A stretch of 64,000 bases of DNA, from assembly GCA_963576735.1 (NCBI GenBank), contig OY755176.1, forward strand, positions 19,081,423-19,145,422, read 5' to 3'. This document shows positions 55,029 to 64,000 of this stretch, piece by piece; position 1 is the first letter of the stretch; every line of letters begins with the position of its first letter. The DNA is from Bedellia somnulentella. Lineage: Eukaryota > Arthropoda > Insecta > Lepidoptera > Bedelliidae. The notes under the pieces were generated by a model. It made no database searches and was not told the DNA's origin. It worked only from the letters and a program-made list of their open reading frames with translations. The translations under genes were made by a program, and so were the position numbers.

Positions 55029-56690
55029 AGTGTAACAGACTCTTCAACATTTGCTGAATATGTAGAATTATCAGAAGCAGTAACAGAATTAAATATTCTC
55101 ATTTGTGTAATGAAATGAATGATGTCTTTACTAAGGTTTGTAAACCAGTTAAAATCTATGAAGATAATTCAGCAGCTGTAGCTATTTCTAAGTATGGAAA
55201 CTTTGCAAAGAATAGGCATGATGACAACAAGTAAATTTCATTGAAATAATTTGTGTGTATATTATTACTAAATTCCCTATTCTAAGACTCTGATTCTTTT
55301 CATGATTAAAAGCAAGATGAATATTATAATCGATAAAATAAAATCGCTTAATACGGCAATCCGCCATGAAATGTTGAACGCCAATCAGAGCGCATGACGT
55401 CACGTTAGAATTCTTTCTCTTCGTTTACATTTGAATTACTTAAGATAATACACACTCGTTCGCTTTTTTAATTAAATACGCCGTTATTAACTTCAATTTC
55501 TTTTGTGTAAATTTATTGCGCTAAATTCAGTTATTTCCATAACATCCATAAGGATTTACAAACGCTTCCAGCGCAAATTTACCAAGAATCGACTTGATAA
55601 TGCTAGGAACGTTTCTGGCATTTTCTGGCATCCAACAAAGATTTCTGTTCAGCAGAATTTAGAAATGTTAAAACTTCCGTGTCAGTATTGTGTATTATAC
55701 AGTTAATTTATTAAAACCTATTTATTTTATTAAAACCATAAAAATAAATAGCTATTGTACATATTTCAGTATAACATTCAATATTATAATTAGGTTATGT
55801 TTATGTTAAATATTTCTTTTTGCAATTAAATATTTACATATTTAGAATTTGGTAACTGAAAATGAAATAAAATACCTCTTTAATAGCTCATACATTAAGG
55901 ATTTGATAACAGTAAGTAACAGTGAGTAAGAGAATCATAACCTCCCAAAAGTTTGTGTATCAATGTTTACTTATTCCTATAAAGTTATAATGAATTTAGC
56001 AACAAAATTCTACAAAATAAAAAGGAAATACTATCGTCAAAGTGATCTTCACAAAAATAAAGCTGTGTAAAGCCACTTCTTTCTTAATTTCTTATCGAAA
56101 GGAACAAAAATATATAACTTCTCATGAGTTCTTATGGACGTATAAGTACCCAGAGGGACGGAACACCACCTATATGCTTTTGAAGTCATGTTTTAATGTA
56201 AAAATTAGTGAAATGTCTAAATTAATTATGAATTAGATAATGTTTACATATACCAAATGTTCCTTGTACTCCATTGTGACGTAAGCAAGCGACGCCATGA
56301 CACTTTGACGCGTTTTGGTGCAAATTTTAAATTTATGAATCAAATATTATTTTTTAAGTACTAAACCTAAATTTTCCGCAGAAATATTATGTTTATTACA
56401 ATTAATATATATTTCCAAATATTATAGAACAGTTTCTCAAAATTTGTCATCATGCCTATTCTAAGCACATTGAAGTTCACTATCATTTTGTAAATTAAAA
56501 TCGTTAACAGGGAAGTATAAAAAATAGAGTCAGAAAACAAAATTGCAGATATATTTACAAAACCTGTGGGAAATGTTAAATTCACTAACTTAAAAATGCT
56601 AAATTTAAAGGAGTATAGTTCCCTAATTGATTATAATTACTGTAGTACTTAAGAAGCTTTGAACTTATGTAAGGAGGCGTGTTCGTGTAT
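55029..56690 (+). pseudogene. Captured Ty1/copia fragment (RNase H end, start of LTR)
   Basis: Broken frames read TFAEYVELSEAVTELN, then VKIYEDNSAAVAISKYGNF before the insertion at 55214. After it come SKHIEVHYHF and ENKIADIFTKPVGNVKFTNL, the RNase H C-terminus of a copia Pol. A purine run AAGGAGGCG precedes TGTTCGTGTATATATGTACA (56680), the likely start of the 3' LTR. Only this end of the retrotransposon is present. The same piece is in the sister copy, so it was acquired before the two diverged. Confidence 0.75.
55214..56457. mobile_element. 1244 bp inverted-repeat element in the copia fragment
   Basis: Ends AGGCATGATGACAA and its complement. The sister copy lacks it (AAAGAATTTTAAGCACATTG near 60057-60077). 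The filled site reads AAAGAAT...ATTCTAAG, so the duplication is AT or absent. Short frames inside (55503-55706 plus, 56042-56236 plus) match nothing known to me. Superfamily unassigned. Confidence 0.75.
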
Positions 56691-58084
56691 ATATGTACAT
56701 TTATATTGGCAACACTGAGTGAAGGAAGGAAGTAAATAAAGACTGACACATACCACACGTTAAGAAATGTAGCTTAGAGTATAACTTGTAACTAAAATTA
56801 AACTGTTCTTTTATTAACTAAAAACAAAGTTAAAACAAGTGTATTCCAATTAATTATTTAACAGAAACATTGTAGTAATAAAAATATTTTAGATACATGG
56901 AACATCCATCGCGAATATTATCATTTCTCTGTTCCCAAAATCGATTAGAATTAGAATCGAATACAACTATCTGTGTAGGTACAACACATTTTGCTTAAAA
57001 TGACAAAAATATGACAATAGCTACCGTACCGTGTAGCTGATTGACAGGTGAAAATATCGTTCATTTTGATGTTCATTGCGTGTTTTAATAGACAAGCCAT
57101 ACTAGATAGCTTTGTAACTAAAAGCAGCAATGTATTATAAATTAAGCGATACACACTCGTTTAAAAGTTTTTCAGTGTAAAACCACAACGAACACGAAAT
57201 AATTGATTTTTCAATAAAAACCACATAATCTAATTATAAAGTGACCTACCGATGAAAGGAAATCTTTCTATTAATTAGTCCCGCTTTATTTAGATAGTTT
57301 TTGCAACTCAATACGGCACAATTAGGCATTTTTTATATTTAGCTTGACATCTGTCACCGAGAACGTTCGAGCACGGACTCAATCAAATGGCGATAAACTA
57401 AGATAATTTTACTCAGTTTTTACACGCGAAGTACATGCACTTGCGGCATCTATTCAAATACATGTCTGTGGTTGTCACCCTACTCTCCTTAATTTGTTTC
57501 ATAACCTAAAAAATGAAATAAAAACAAAACTTTATTATGTCATAATTCACAAACATAGAATAATATCAATTAAATAAAAACAGAACAAGTTAGCTGGTAT
57601 TGAGTATTTTTATGAAATAAGTAAATAATTATGTGTTTTAACAGTAGTGTACTAACCTGTGAAATACGATTCAAACTCCATGGTTTTTTTACATTTTGGT
57701 CAGTTTTTGCGTGGTTTTCATAGTACTCGAGAACCCTTTCATCAAAAACTCTTTTATTATTACTCTCTTCCTCGTTTAATAACAAATAATTAACTTTTCA
57801 CTGCGAGAAACAACACTTTCGCCAATGGCCGTCATCTTCACACATAAACAAAGCGCTTTCAGCGCCTCTACCAGTAATTAATGTAACTATTTTACGATGT
57901 GACCAAATAATCTTAATCATTTCATGAAGCGGCCGCACGTTTAGTTGGCCATATCGAGAAACGATTTCTTATCATTGATCTGCCAAAACCACATCACGAT
58001 GTGGCCAATAAACAGTTGAACATTTCATGAAATGATCGATCACTTCACGATGTGTTCAATTCTACGATATGGCCACGACAGATG

Positions 58085-58554
58085 CATAAAGAGATATCAA
58101 ATATCAGTTTTAACACAACTTTCTTAAAATATAATAAGGAAAATGAAACTCCGCTTCATATATTTTGTTAATGCCCTTATCTATTGTTGTCAGTATGTAG
58201 TCAAATATTACAATTATGTTTGTATTTTAGGTAATACCTATCATGATGATTTTTCGATCCCCGCAGGGTGGTAAGCTTACAAATTTTATTTGTAAGATTT
58301 AACCCAGTCTGGAAGGATATTGCAGGCTTGAATCACCTGATTATCCGAAAATTAAGATTATTCCGTGCTTCGGAGGGCACGTTAAGCCGTGTCGGTCCCG
58401 GCTACTATTACGTTACGGTAGTAGTGGTTAGTCTGCCAACCCGCAATTGGCCAGCGTGGTGGACTATGGCCAAATCGCCCTATACAATACAGGGTAGGCT
58501 CGAGTCCCTTGGAGACATATATGGGCTGTGAAGATTCTGTGAGAATGTTTCAAC
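58085..58554 (+). repeat. Lepidopteran interspersed repeat and flank
   Basis: 58258-58530 contains GGTAGTAGTGGTTAGTCTGC and CCAACCCGCAATTGGCCAGC followed by GTGGTGGACTATGGCCAAA, a very common non-coding retroposon end in moths and butterflies. It separates the Ginger element from the broken copies to its right. Confidence 0.6.
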
Positions 58555-58770
58555 CACAGATCTGTATTTGAATAGATAACGCAAGTGTCATTTCTTGTAT
58601 AGAAACCAAGCGTGCCATTATTTTTCCAGTAGGCTGTGACGTCACATGAGCAATTTAGTGATGGGAACTCCCCGTCAGCGCGTAAACGATTCAATCGATT
58701 ATATTCGAGTGCATCGACAGACGAATGATAAATTGACAGAAGAATGATAAATCTAGAATTATACCTGTTT
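58555..58770. mobile_element. Front fragment of the nested transposon
   Basis: 216 bp matching 53697-53912 from CACAGATCTG to TATACCTGTTT, cut off exactly where Ginger-like palindromic sequence begins. Confidence 0.85.
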
Positions 58771-58953
58771 CATTTTCATGAAATACGTCTATTTCATGAA
58801 ATGATCGATCATTTCATGAAATAGACGTATTTCATGAAATGTTCAACTGTTTATTGGCCACATCGTGATGTGGTTTGGGCAGATCAATGATAAGAAATTG
58901 TTTCTCGATATGGGCAAAATAAACGCGCGGCCCCTTCATGAAATGGTTAAGAC
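58771..58953 (-). mobile_element. Ginger terminal-region remnant with palindrome
   Basis: 58833-58950 matches the reverse complement of the Ginger right end (GTTCAACTGTTTATTGGCCA, CATCGTGATGTGG, GATCAATGATAAGAAAT) without the outermost bases. A 66 bp perfect palindrome (58774-58839) replaces them. Confidence 0.8.
58774..58839. repeat. 66 bp perfect palindrome
   Basis: Centred between 58806 and 58807 (ATGATC|GATCAT), with AAATACGTCTATTTCATGAA on the left and its complement on the right. No spacer. It is built from the TTTCATGAAAT motif of Ginger ends. Confidence 0.92.
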
Positions 58954-59917
58954 CACAGATCTGTATTTGAATAGATAACGCAAGTGTCATTTCTTGTATA
59001 GAAACCAAGCGTGCCATTATTTTTCCACCTACTGTGACGTCACATGAACAATTTAGTGGTGGGAACTCCCCGTCAGCGCGTTAACGATTCAATCGATTAT
59101 ATTCGAGTGCATCGTCAGACGAATGATAAATTGACAGAAGAATGATAAATCTAGAATTATACCTGTTTTTTAATAACGCTATTTTCTCATGATCTCATTT
59201 TATTCTGAGCAACTCTTCCTACATTATTTTCCTCCACCACTACATCTTCTCGGAGAACAACGATCTAAATCAGTGAGTTAATGAGTCAGTTAGTCAGTGA
59301 GTAGTTCAGTAGCCTTTATTATTATAATAACTTGTCCTTATTGATAACCTACCTAATTAACTAGTTTTAATAATTTGTTCTCGGAAAGTTACAAAATGAT
59401 TTAAAAAAACCCCGAGAAGAAATTTTATCTACAAAAAGGAAAGCCAGTAGAAGGCGCTATGACAAAATATAATACAACCCAGAACTAATTCGTATTTGAA
59501 AAAAAAAACAAATAAAATAACTTGTAGAGAAGGAAAAATAATCAAGTATTTTTTTTGTTGTCTGTTTTTCTCCAGGCTGTATCTCATAAACAGTGATAAC
59601 TAGAAAGCTGAAATTTTTACAAATGAAGTATTTCTGTTGCCGCTATAACAACAAATACAAGTAAAAAAGGATTTTAAGGGGGCCCCTTACAATAAAAGTG
59701 TTTTTTTCCGTATTGGTTTGCTCAATATTAAAACGTTAATAAGTAGATACTCAAAATTTTCACAGTATATTTACTTGTATATCACCTTTCAAAATAAATA
59801 ATTGAATAACAGTAAAGTAAATATCAAAGGGGCTCCCATACAAAAACGTTATTTTCTATTATCGATGATAGTACGGAACTCTTCGTTTGTTCAATATTGG
59901 AAAAAAAAAACAAAGTA

Positions 59918-60218
59918 GTGTAACAAACTCTTCAATATTTGCTGAATATGTAGAATTATCAGAAGCAGTAACAGAATTAAATTTTCTCATTTGTGTAATG
60001 AATGATGTCTTTACTAAGGTTTGTAAACCATATTATTTCTAAGTATGAAAACTTTACAAAGAATTTTAAGCACATTGAAGTTCACTATCATTTTGTAAAT
60101 TAAAATGTTTAGCAGGGAAGTATACAAAATAGAGTCAGAAAATAAAATTGCAGATATATTTACAAAACCTGTGGGAAATGTTAAATTCACTAACTTAAAA
60201 ATGCTAAATTTAAAGGAG
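59918..60218 (+). pseudogene. Copia RNase H fragment, sister copy
   Basis: Same captured piece as at 55029, further reduced: about 40 bp before the KYGNF-like position are deleted. It retains AAGCACATTGAAGTTCACTA and the IADIFTKPVGN stretch in a shifted frame. Confidence 0.7.
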
Positions 60219-60225
60219 TATAGTT

Positions 60226-60602
60226 ATAGCAACCGTGATAGCCCAGTGGGTAGAACACTCGGTTATCGTGCAAACGGCTAGTGTTCAAATCCTGGGTCGG
60301 GCCTACACCAATTTGTCTTTTCTAAAGACATATGTGTGGTTAATTTATCATGGTTGTTAACGGTGCGGGAAAACATCGTGAGGAAACCCACATGGCTGAG
60401 TTGTACTTAGTCATGTGACAGTGTATTCGTACAAAACGGCGATAGGCCTGCCCCCTATCACGTGAGTACACTGTCCATGCAAAACGTGGGTACTCTGAAC
60501 ACCAGGTGACAAAGTCACGTGATGTTCAGAAGTATTAGTACCTCTGCCAACCCCTTCGGGGATATTCGGCTTGAACGTTTATGTTATGTTTATGTTATGT
60601 TA
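60226..60602 (+). repeat. Full-length Rep-A SINE
   Basis: TATAGTT lies at 60219-60225 and 60603-60609. The other copy has the empty site (GGAGTATAGTTCCCTAATTG near 56612). Very close to the copies at 54496 and 63247. Confidence 0.92.
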
Positions 60603-61457
60603 TATAGTTCCCTAATTGATTATAATTACTGTAGTACTTAAGAAGCTTTGAACTTATGTAAGGAGGCGTGTTCGTGTATGTATGTACATTTATATTGGCA
60701 ACACTGAGTGAAGGAAGGAAGTAAGTAAAGACTGACACATACCACACGTTAGGAAATGTAGCTTAGAGAAAAACTTGTAACTAAAATTAACTATTATTTT
60801 ATTAAATAAAAACAAAGTTAAAACAAGAGTATTCCAATTAATTATATACCAGGAACATTGTAGTATTAAATATATTTTAGATACATGAAACACCCATCGC
60901 GAATATTGTCAATCCTCTGTTCCCAAAATCGATTAGAATTAGAATCGAATACAACTAACTGTACAGGTACAACACAATTTCCTTAAAATGGCAGAAATAT
61001 GACAATAGCCACCGTACCATGTAGCTGATTGACAAGTGAAAATATCGTTCATTTTAATGTTCATTGCGTGTTTTTATAGACAAGCCATACTAGATAGCTT
61101 TGTAACTAAAAGCGGAAATGTATTATAAATTATCCGATACACACTCGGTTAAATGTTTTTCAGTGTAAAACCACAATGAACATGAAATAATTGATTTTGC
61201 AATAAAAACCACATAATCTAATATGAAGTGACCTACACATGAAAGGAAATCTTTCTCTTAATTAGTCCCGCTTTATTTAGATAGTTTTTGCAACTCAATA
61301 CGGCACAATTAGGCATTTTTTATATTTAGCTTGACATCTGTCACCGAGAACGTTCGAGCACGGACTCAATCAAATGGCGATAAACTAAGATAATTTTACT
61401 CAGTTTTTACACGCGAAGTACATGCACTTGCGGCATCTATTCACATACATGTCTGTG

Positions 61458-62177
61458 GTATCGAGATAAAAGGAGACTATGTTGAAAAATAATAAATATT
61501 TTTCCAATATTTTTATTGTTTTCTTTGTCAGGTCGGGTACTTTTGGGACCGTAATAATTATTCAAACTAGAAAAATAGTACAAGTAGTATAAAAAGACGA
61601 AAACTAATCTAAATAATTATATAGGTACCGTCGCAACCAACAACATACTTTAGTGAATTTGACGAAAATGCAAACTATTAAGAGAAGTGAGATCACGGGT
61701 TCAAAGCGTTTTGGGTATTTAAAAGCCGATTATTTTTTTAAGCGATTCAATTTAAGATGTTATAGGTAGAAACTCCTAAAAAAGATTTGTAGGTGAAAAT
61801 GATATTTATTATTCTCTATGAGTTTAATAAGAAATAGAACTTCTAACTTCTTCTTCTTCTTCTAACTAACTAATTCTATTCAATTAAAATCAGGTCTTTA
61901 CAGCACAAAACCACTTAAAATCTATTGCAATCTGAATTCCCAACTGGCCCCGTTTTATGGTAGTGCAGTTTTGACAGGAAAATGTGACATTTGCGGGACC
62001 GAGCTAAGTGCCTTTAAATGCGGCAAAAGCTTTTATATTTTCTTGAAAAACTAACAACTAAATATGAAGCCAACACATGGATATTTATATTACCAAATTT
62101 GTTGTCAGCATTAAATTTCGACATACATACAATATTTGAACATATTTTTATAGTGACATTTGATCGATTAAAATTTC
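61458..62177. other. No recognised feature
   Basis: Intronic AT-rich DNA with a short TTC run (61850-61863); no supported gene or repeat. Confidence 0.4.
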
Positions 62178-62400
62178 ATACATACATTTACTCACGGCTA
62201 TAAATCCCAGAACGGGGTAACCAGAGCATCGGAATAAAAACCTCAGCTAGTTTCCAACTGAGTGGGGAAAGGATTATAAATAAAGGTTGTTGGTGATGGG
62301 TCTCCAACCGCATCGCCCAACAAACACTTAAAAAGCCCCATACCCTAAGTCGCCTCTTACCATAACCACGGGAAGAAATGGGTAGTGTTAATCTAAGCTA
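62178..62400 (-). repeat. Rep-B copy, older
   Basis: CATACATACATTTACTCACG to GTAGTGTTAATCTAAGC, with small deletions. Confidence 0.75.
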
Positions 62401-62423
62401 TATCTAGTTTTATTAACCTAAAC

Positions 62424-62668
62424 ATACATACATATACTCACGGCTATAAATCCCAAGAAGGGGTAGCCAGAGCTAAGGAACTAGAAGTTCCTCAGCCACT
62501 TTTGGAAAGTTGAGTGGGGAAAAGCTGGAAAAATAAAGGTTGTTGGTGATGGTTCTCCCACCGCATCGCCCATAAATCCCCTAAAAGCCCCAATACCGTT
62601 AGTCGCCTCTTACGTACACCCACCGGCAGAAATGGGGTAGTGTTATTCTAAGCCGACACTACACAGCA
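62424..62668 (-). repeat. Full Rep-B copy with 9 bp duplication
   Basis: AACCTAAAC lies at 62415-62423 and 62669-62677, only 33 bp from the LCA5 exon. Confidence 0.9.
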
Positions 62669-62701
62669 AACCTAAACTAAACTAAATTTTATTTTACTCA
62701 C

Positions 62702-62921
62702 CTCAATAATTGTCGACAGCTTATCCGCATTGCTAATAGCTAGATTCAAGTCATGTCTCGTGTCCTTATGCTTGTTCATCTCCATCTGCAGTTGGTGTTT
62801 GAAGTTCTTGGCTTCGAGCGCCAGCCGGCGTTGCAGGTTGGTGATGATATCTTCTTGCTGCTGAACCTTGGTCGTCAGCTCGGATACTAGGGATTGTAGC
62901 TTCTCGCGTTCGGGGAGATTT
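62702..62921 (-). CDS. LCA5 (lebercilin)-like gene, lebercilin-domain exon
   Basis: A 220 bp exon between acceptor TTTTCCCTCAG and donor GAG|GTGAGT. After one leading base it reads NLPEREKLQSLVSELTTKVQ ... RRLALEAKNFKHQLQMEMNK ... LSTIIE, 73 codons of uninterrupted coiled coil. The LPER.(D/E/K)L...N..F..QL pattern is the end of the conserved lebercilin domain (vertebrate LCA5 has LPERDDL and NSFQRQL at the same spacing). Lebercilin works at cilia and basal bodies along microtubules. Earlier exons, with the rest of the domain and the start codon, lie beyond the right edge. GC content and codon choice are clearly richer than in the surrounding transposons. Confidence 0.85.
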
Positions 62922-63246
62922 CTGAGGGAAAATTGGTGGGTTTTATTAGAGAATTTGAGTACGCACAGTGATTCGCGTAGAACAAGCTAGATGGACAAAA
63001 TTATTTTTCGACTCGAATGGCTCTATTTGTGCTTAATCATACGTATTCTGTACTTTTTTTTACATTTCATAACTTAAGGTAAATGGGAGGGGGGTAGTGT
63101 AAATAAAAATACAAAAAATGAAATATGTATATATATATATATATATATTAAAATAAATGCAAAAATCATGATTTCTTCCACATTAAACATTTTTCTAAAC
63201 CGAAAACTAATATGAAAAACAAATGTTTACAAGTCAGTTACTTAAA
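62922..63246. repeat. Intron with (TA)n microsatellite
   Basis: (TA)n at about 63125-63149; otherwise nothing recognisable. Confidence 0.6.
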
Positions 63247-63611
63247 GCAACCGTGATAGCCCAGTGGGTAGAACACTCGGTTATCGTGCAAACGACTAGT
63301 GTTCAAATCCTGGGTCGGGCCTACACCAATTTGTCTTTTCTAAAGACATATGTGTGGTTAATTTATCATGGTTGTTAACGGTGAGGGAAAACATCGTGAG
63401 GAAACCCACATGGCTGAGTTGTACTTAGTCATGTGACAGTCTATTAGCACAAAACGGCGATAGGCCTGCCCCCTATCACGTGAGTACACTGTCCATGCAA
63501 AACGTGGGTACTCTGAACACCAGGTGACAAAGTCACGTGATGTTCAGAAGTATTAGTACCTCTGCCAACCCCTTCGGGGATATTCGGCGTGAACGTTTAT
63601 GTTTATGTTAT
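63247..63611 (+). repeat. Full-length Rep-A SINE with 10 bp duplication
   Basis: GTTACTTAAA lies at 63237-63246 and 63612-63621. This copy best defines the family: 365 bp from GCAACCGTGATAGCCCAGTG to GTTTATGTTTATGTTAT. Confidence 0.95.
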
Positions 63612-63639
63612 GTTACTTAAAAAATAATATTCTATATAT

Positions 63640-63989
63640 GTTACAATCATTCCCTATCACTATCATCATCTGAAGAATTCGACTCTATGTAATCATTTTC
63701 ATTACGAGGGATATTTACATAAGGTCGCGAAATGGGCGAACGAATTTTGTGGAAGCACACTTCTTATATCTTCTTCCTGTGTTTTTACTAATCTCTCAGC
63801 AGTTTTGTCTAAAATCGATTGTAGCTTAATTTCTGCACGTGTTTCCGTTACAGAAATGTGCTCCGAAGGGGGATAACAGGATAAAAAACACTTAAGTATA
63901 CTATAGTATGATGGTAACACTTTATGTCCTGCCTTCATTTCCCACTTCCTCGTAGCTTTGTTCGTGTGACTTGTACACTTAGCGTCCAT
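63640..63989 (-). pseudogene. Unrecognised small gene or mobile-element fragment
   Basis: An ATG at 63989 opens a 95-codon frame (MDAKCTSHTNKATRKWEMKA ... DIRSVLPQNSFAHFATLCKY) ending at 63702. It is hydrophilic, partly helical and without membrane segments. In the next frame the sequence continues as NIPRNENDYIESNSSDDDSD, an acidic tail with its own stop, so a frameshift near 63720 is likely. The layout (charged helical region, then acidic end) resembles a DNA-binding accessory protein of a transposon, but I cannot name a family. It lies on the same strand as the LCA5-like gene, in its intron. Confidence 0.35.
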
Positions 63990-64000
63990 ATAATAGGCAC

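Larger units (their letters stand above)
53697..57470. mobile_element. Nested non-autonomous transposon, 8 bp duplication
   Basis: Terminal inverted repeats CACAGATCTGTATTTGAATA and CACAGACATGTATTTGAATA continue for about 35 bp (GATAACGCAAGTG / GATGCCGCAAGTG). GTTGTCAC is duplicated at 53689-53696 and 57471-57478. An 8 bp duplication fits hAT or P superfamilies; the CACAG ends do not decide between them. No transposase. It carries a Ty1/copia fragment, a Rep-A SINE and a 1.24 kb inverted-repeat element. Sister copies: 58954-61457 and the front only at 58555-58770. Confidence 0.85.
51840..57835 (-). pseudogene. Ginger-like transposase (KRBA2-like integrase), interrupted
   Basis: A cut-and-paste transposase of retroviral-integrase fold. 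Exon 1 is 57657-57835 (ATG 57835, a likely 1-2 base frameshift near 57785), donor CAG|GTTAGT, a 151 bp intron, acceptor TTTTTTAG, then exon 2 from 57505. Exon 2 is split after 35 bases by the transposon at 53697-57470 and resumes at 53688. Domains: HHCC-like zinc site (HKTVGHGG; the first Cys of the usual CxxC is not seen), then the DDE core with Asp in QVDLIDFQ, Asp in QSDNGREF and Glu in VERSNQD. Next come a Gln/Lys/Glu-rich repeat stretch (EELNQFNQKEKKNE...) and a PHD-like finger (CLVCGEDTSGAHFCSLCSKP). The C-terminal region has LNVPKIDRGPLDTKN and a CXC domain (CFCKPAKNQCRTKRCACF). An in-frame TAA at 52218-52220 separates the last two parts. Insect relatives are usually annotated KRAB-A domain-containing protein 2-like. 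Not functional as it stands. Confidence 0.8.
51333..58080 (-). mobile_element. Ginger-type DNA transposon with nested insertions
   Basis: The terminal inverted repeats of about 62 bp start TGTCGTGGCCATATCGTAGA at 51333, with their complement ending at 58080 (one or two mismatches). GATG is duplicated at 51329-51332 and 58081-58084. TGTNR ends, 4 bp duplications and an integrase-like transposase are the published features of Ginger elements. Inside the ends, TTTCATGAAAT, GGCCACATCGTGATGTGG and CACGATTTGG motifs repeat as subterminal palindromes. Without the 3.8 kb nested element the transposon would be about 3.0 kb. It lies in an LCA5 intron, in the same orientation as the gene. Confidence 0.85.
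58954..61457. mobile_element. Sister copy of the nested transposon
   Basis: Begins CACAGATCTGTATTTGAATA and ends CATGTCTGTG, as 53697-57470 does. Its own flanks (GTTAAGAC left, GTATCGAG right) do not match, so it lost its duplication through rearrangement. It lacks the Rep-A at 54496 and the 1.24 kb insert, but has its own Rep-A at 60226. Confidence 0.85.
46722..62701 (-). other. 16 kb intron of LCA5-like gene
   Basis: Donor GTGAGT at 62701 (minus), acceptor at 46722. Nearly all identifiable content is mobile: Rep-A, Rep-B, LINE tails, MITEs and the Ginger complex at 51333-61457. A small extra exon within it cannot be excluded. Confidence 0.65.

Overview
This 64 kb window is AT-rich, intron-containing animal DNA. 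It is almost certainly from a moth or butterfly. The evidence is: Helitrons that start TC, end CTAG and sit between A and T; mariner elements; an R4/Dong-like non-LTR element ending at a TAA array; short TTAGG arrays; and dozens of copies of two short retroposon families. These are called Rep-A (tRNA-derived SINE, about 365 bp) and Rep-B (about 245 bp, (TATG)n tail) below. The species cannot be named from the sequence.

One host gene is clear. It lies on the minus strand and enters from the right edge: exons 62702-62921, 46611-46721 and 44777-45820. The first two encode the end of a lebercilin (LCA5) coiled-coil domain; the last carries the stop codon. All three exons have good splice sites and compatible phases. 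The 16 kb intron 46722-62701 is filled with transposons. A possible first exon of another minus-strand gene lies near 22721-22990.

Layout. 0-9 kb: Rep-A and Rep-B copies and a Helitron. 9.3-10.6 kb: a complete mariner with an intact transposase and matching inverted repeats. 11-19 kb: several transposase-less inverted-repeat elements and LINE tails. 19.0-22.6 kb: a Helitron carrying a CR1/L2-like LINE. 28-31.3 kb: a decayed R4/Dong-like element. 32-41 kb: a very dense cluster of Rep-B with MITEs and an 874 bp foldback element (372 bp arms, 9 bp target duplication). 41.8-43.3 kb: a Helitron containing a second mariner.

The most interesting part is 51.3-61.5 kb, inside the LCA5 intron. A Ginger-type DNA transposon (51333-58080, TIRs starting TGTCG, 4 bp duplication GATG) encodes an integrase-like transposase with a PHD-like finger and a CXC domain. 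Its gene has an intron, one in-frame stop, a probable frameshift, and a 3.8 kb second transposon inserted in its coding exon. That second element (inverted repeats CACAGAYCTG, 8 bp duplication) carries a captured Ty1/copia 3' fragment, a Rep-A SINE and a 1.24 kb inverted-repeat element. A sister copy and a broken copy lie just outside, joined through a 66 bp perfect palindrome, so the order of events can be read from empty and filled sites.

Other structures worth attention are an inverted-repeat element whose copies enclose a tRNA-like sequence, and two unrelated-looking elements with subterminal repeats that both contain TTAGG arrays. Element classes rest on termini, target duplications and protein motifs read by eye; no database search was possible.
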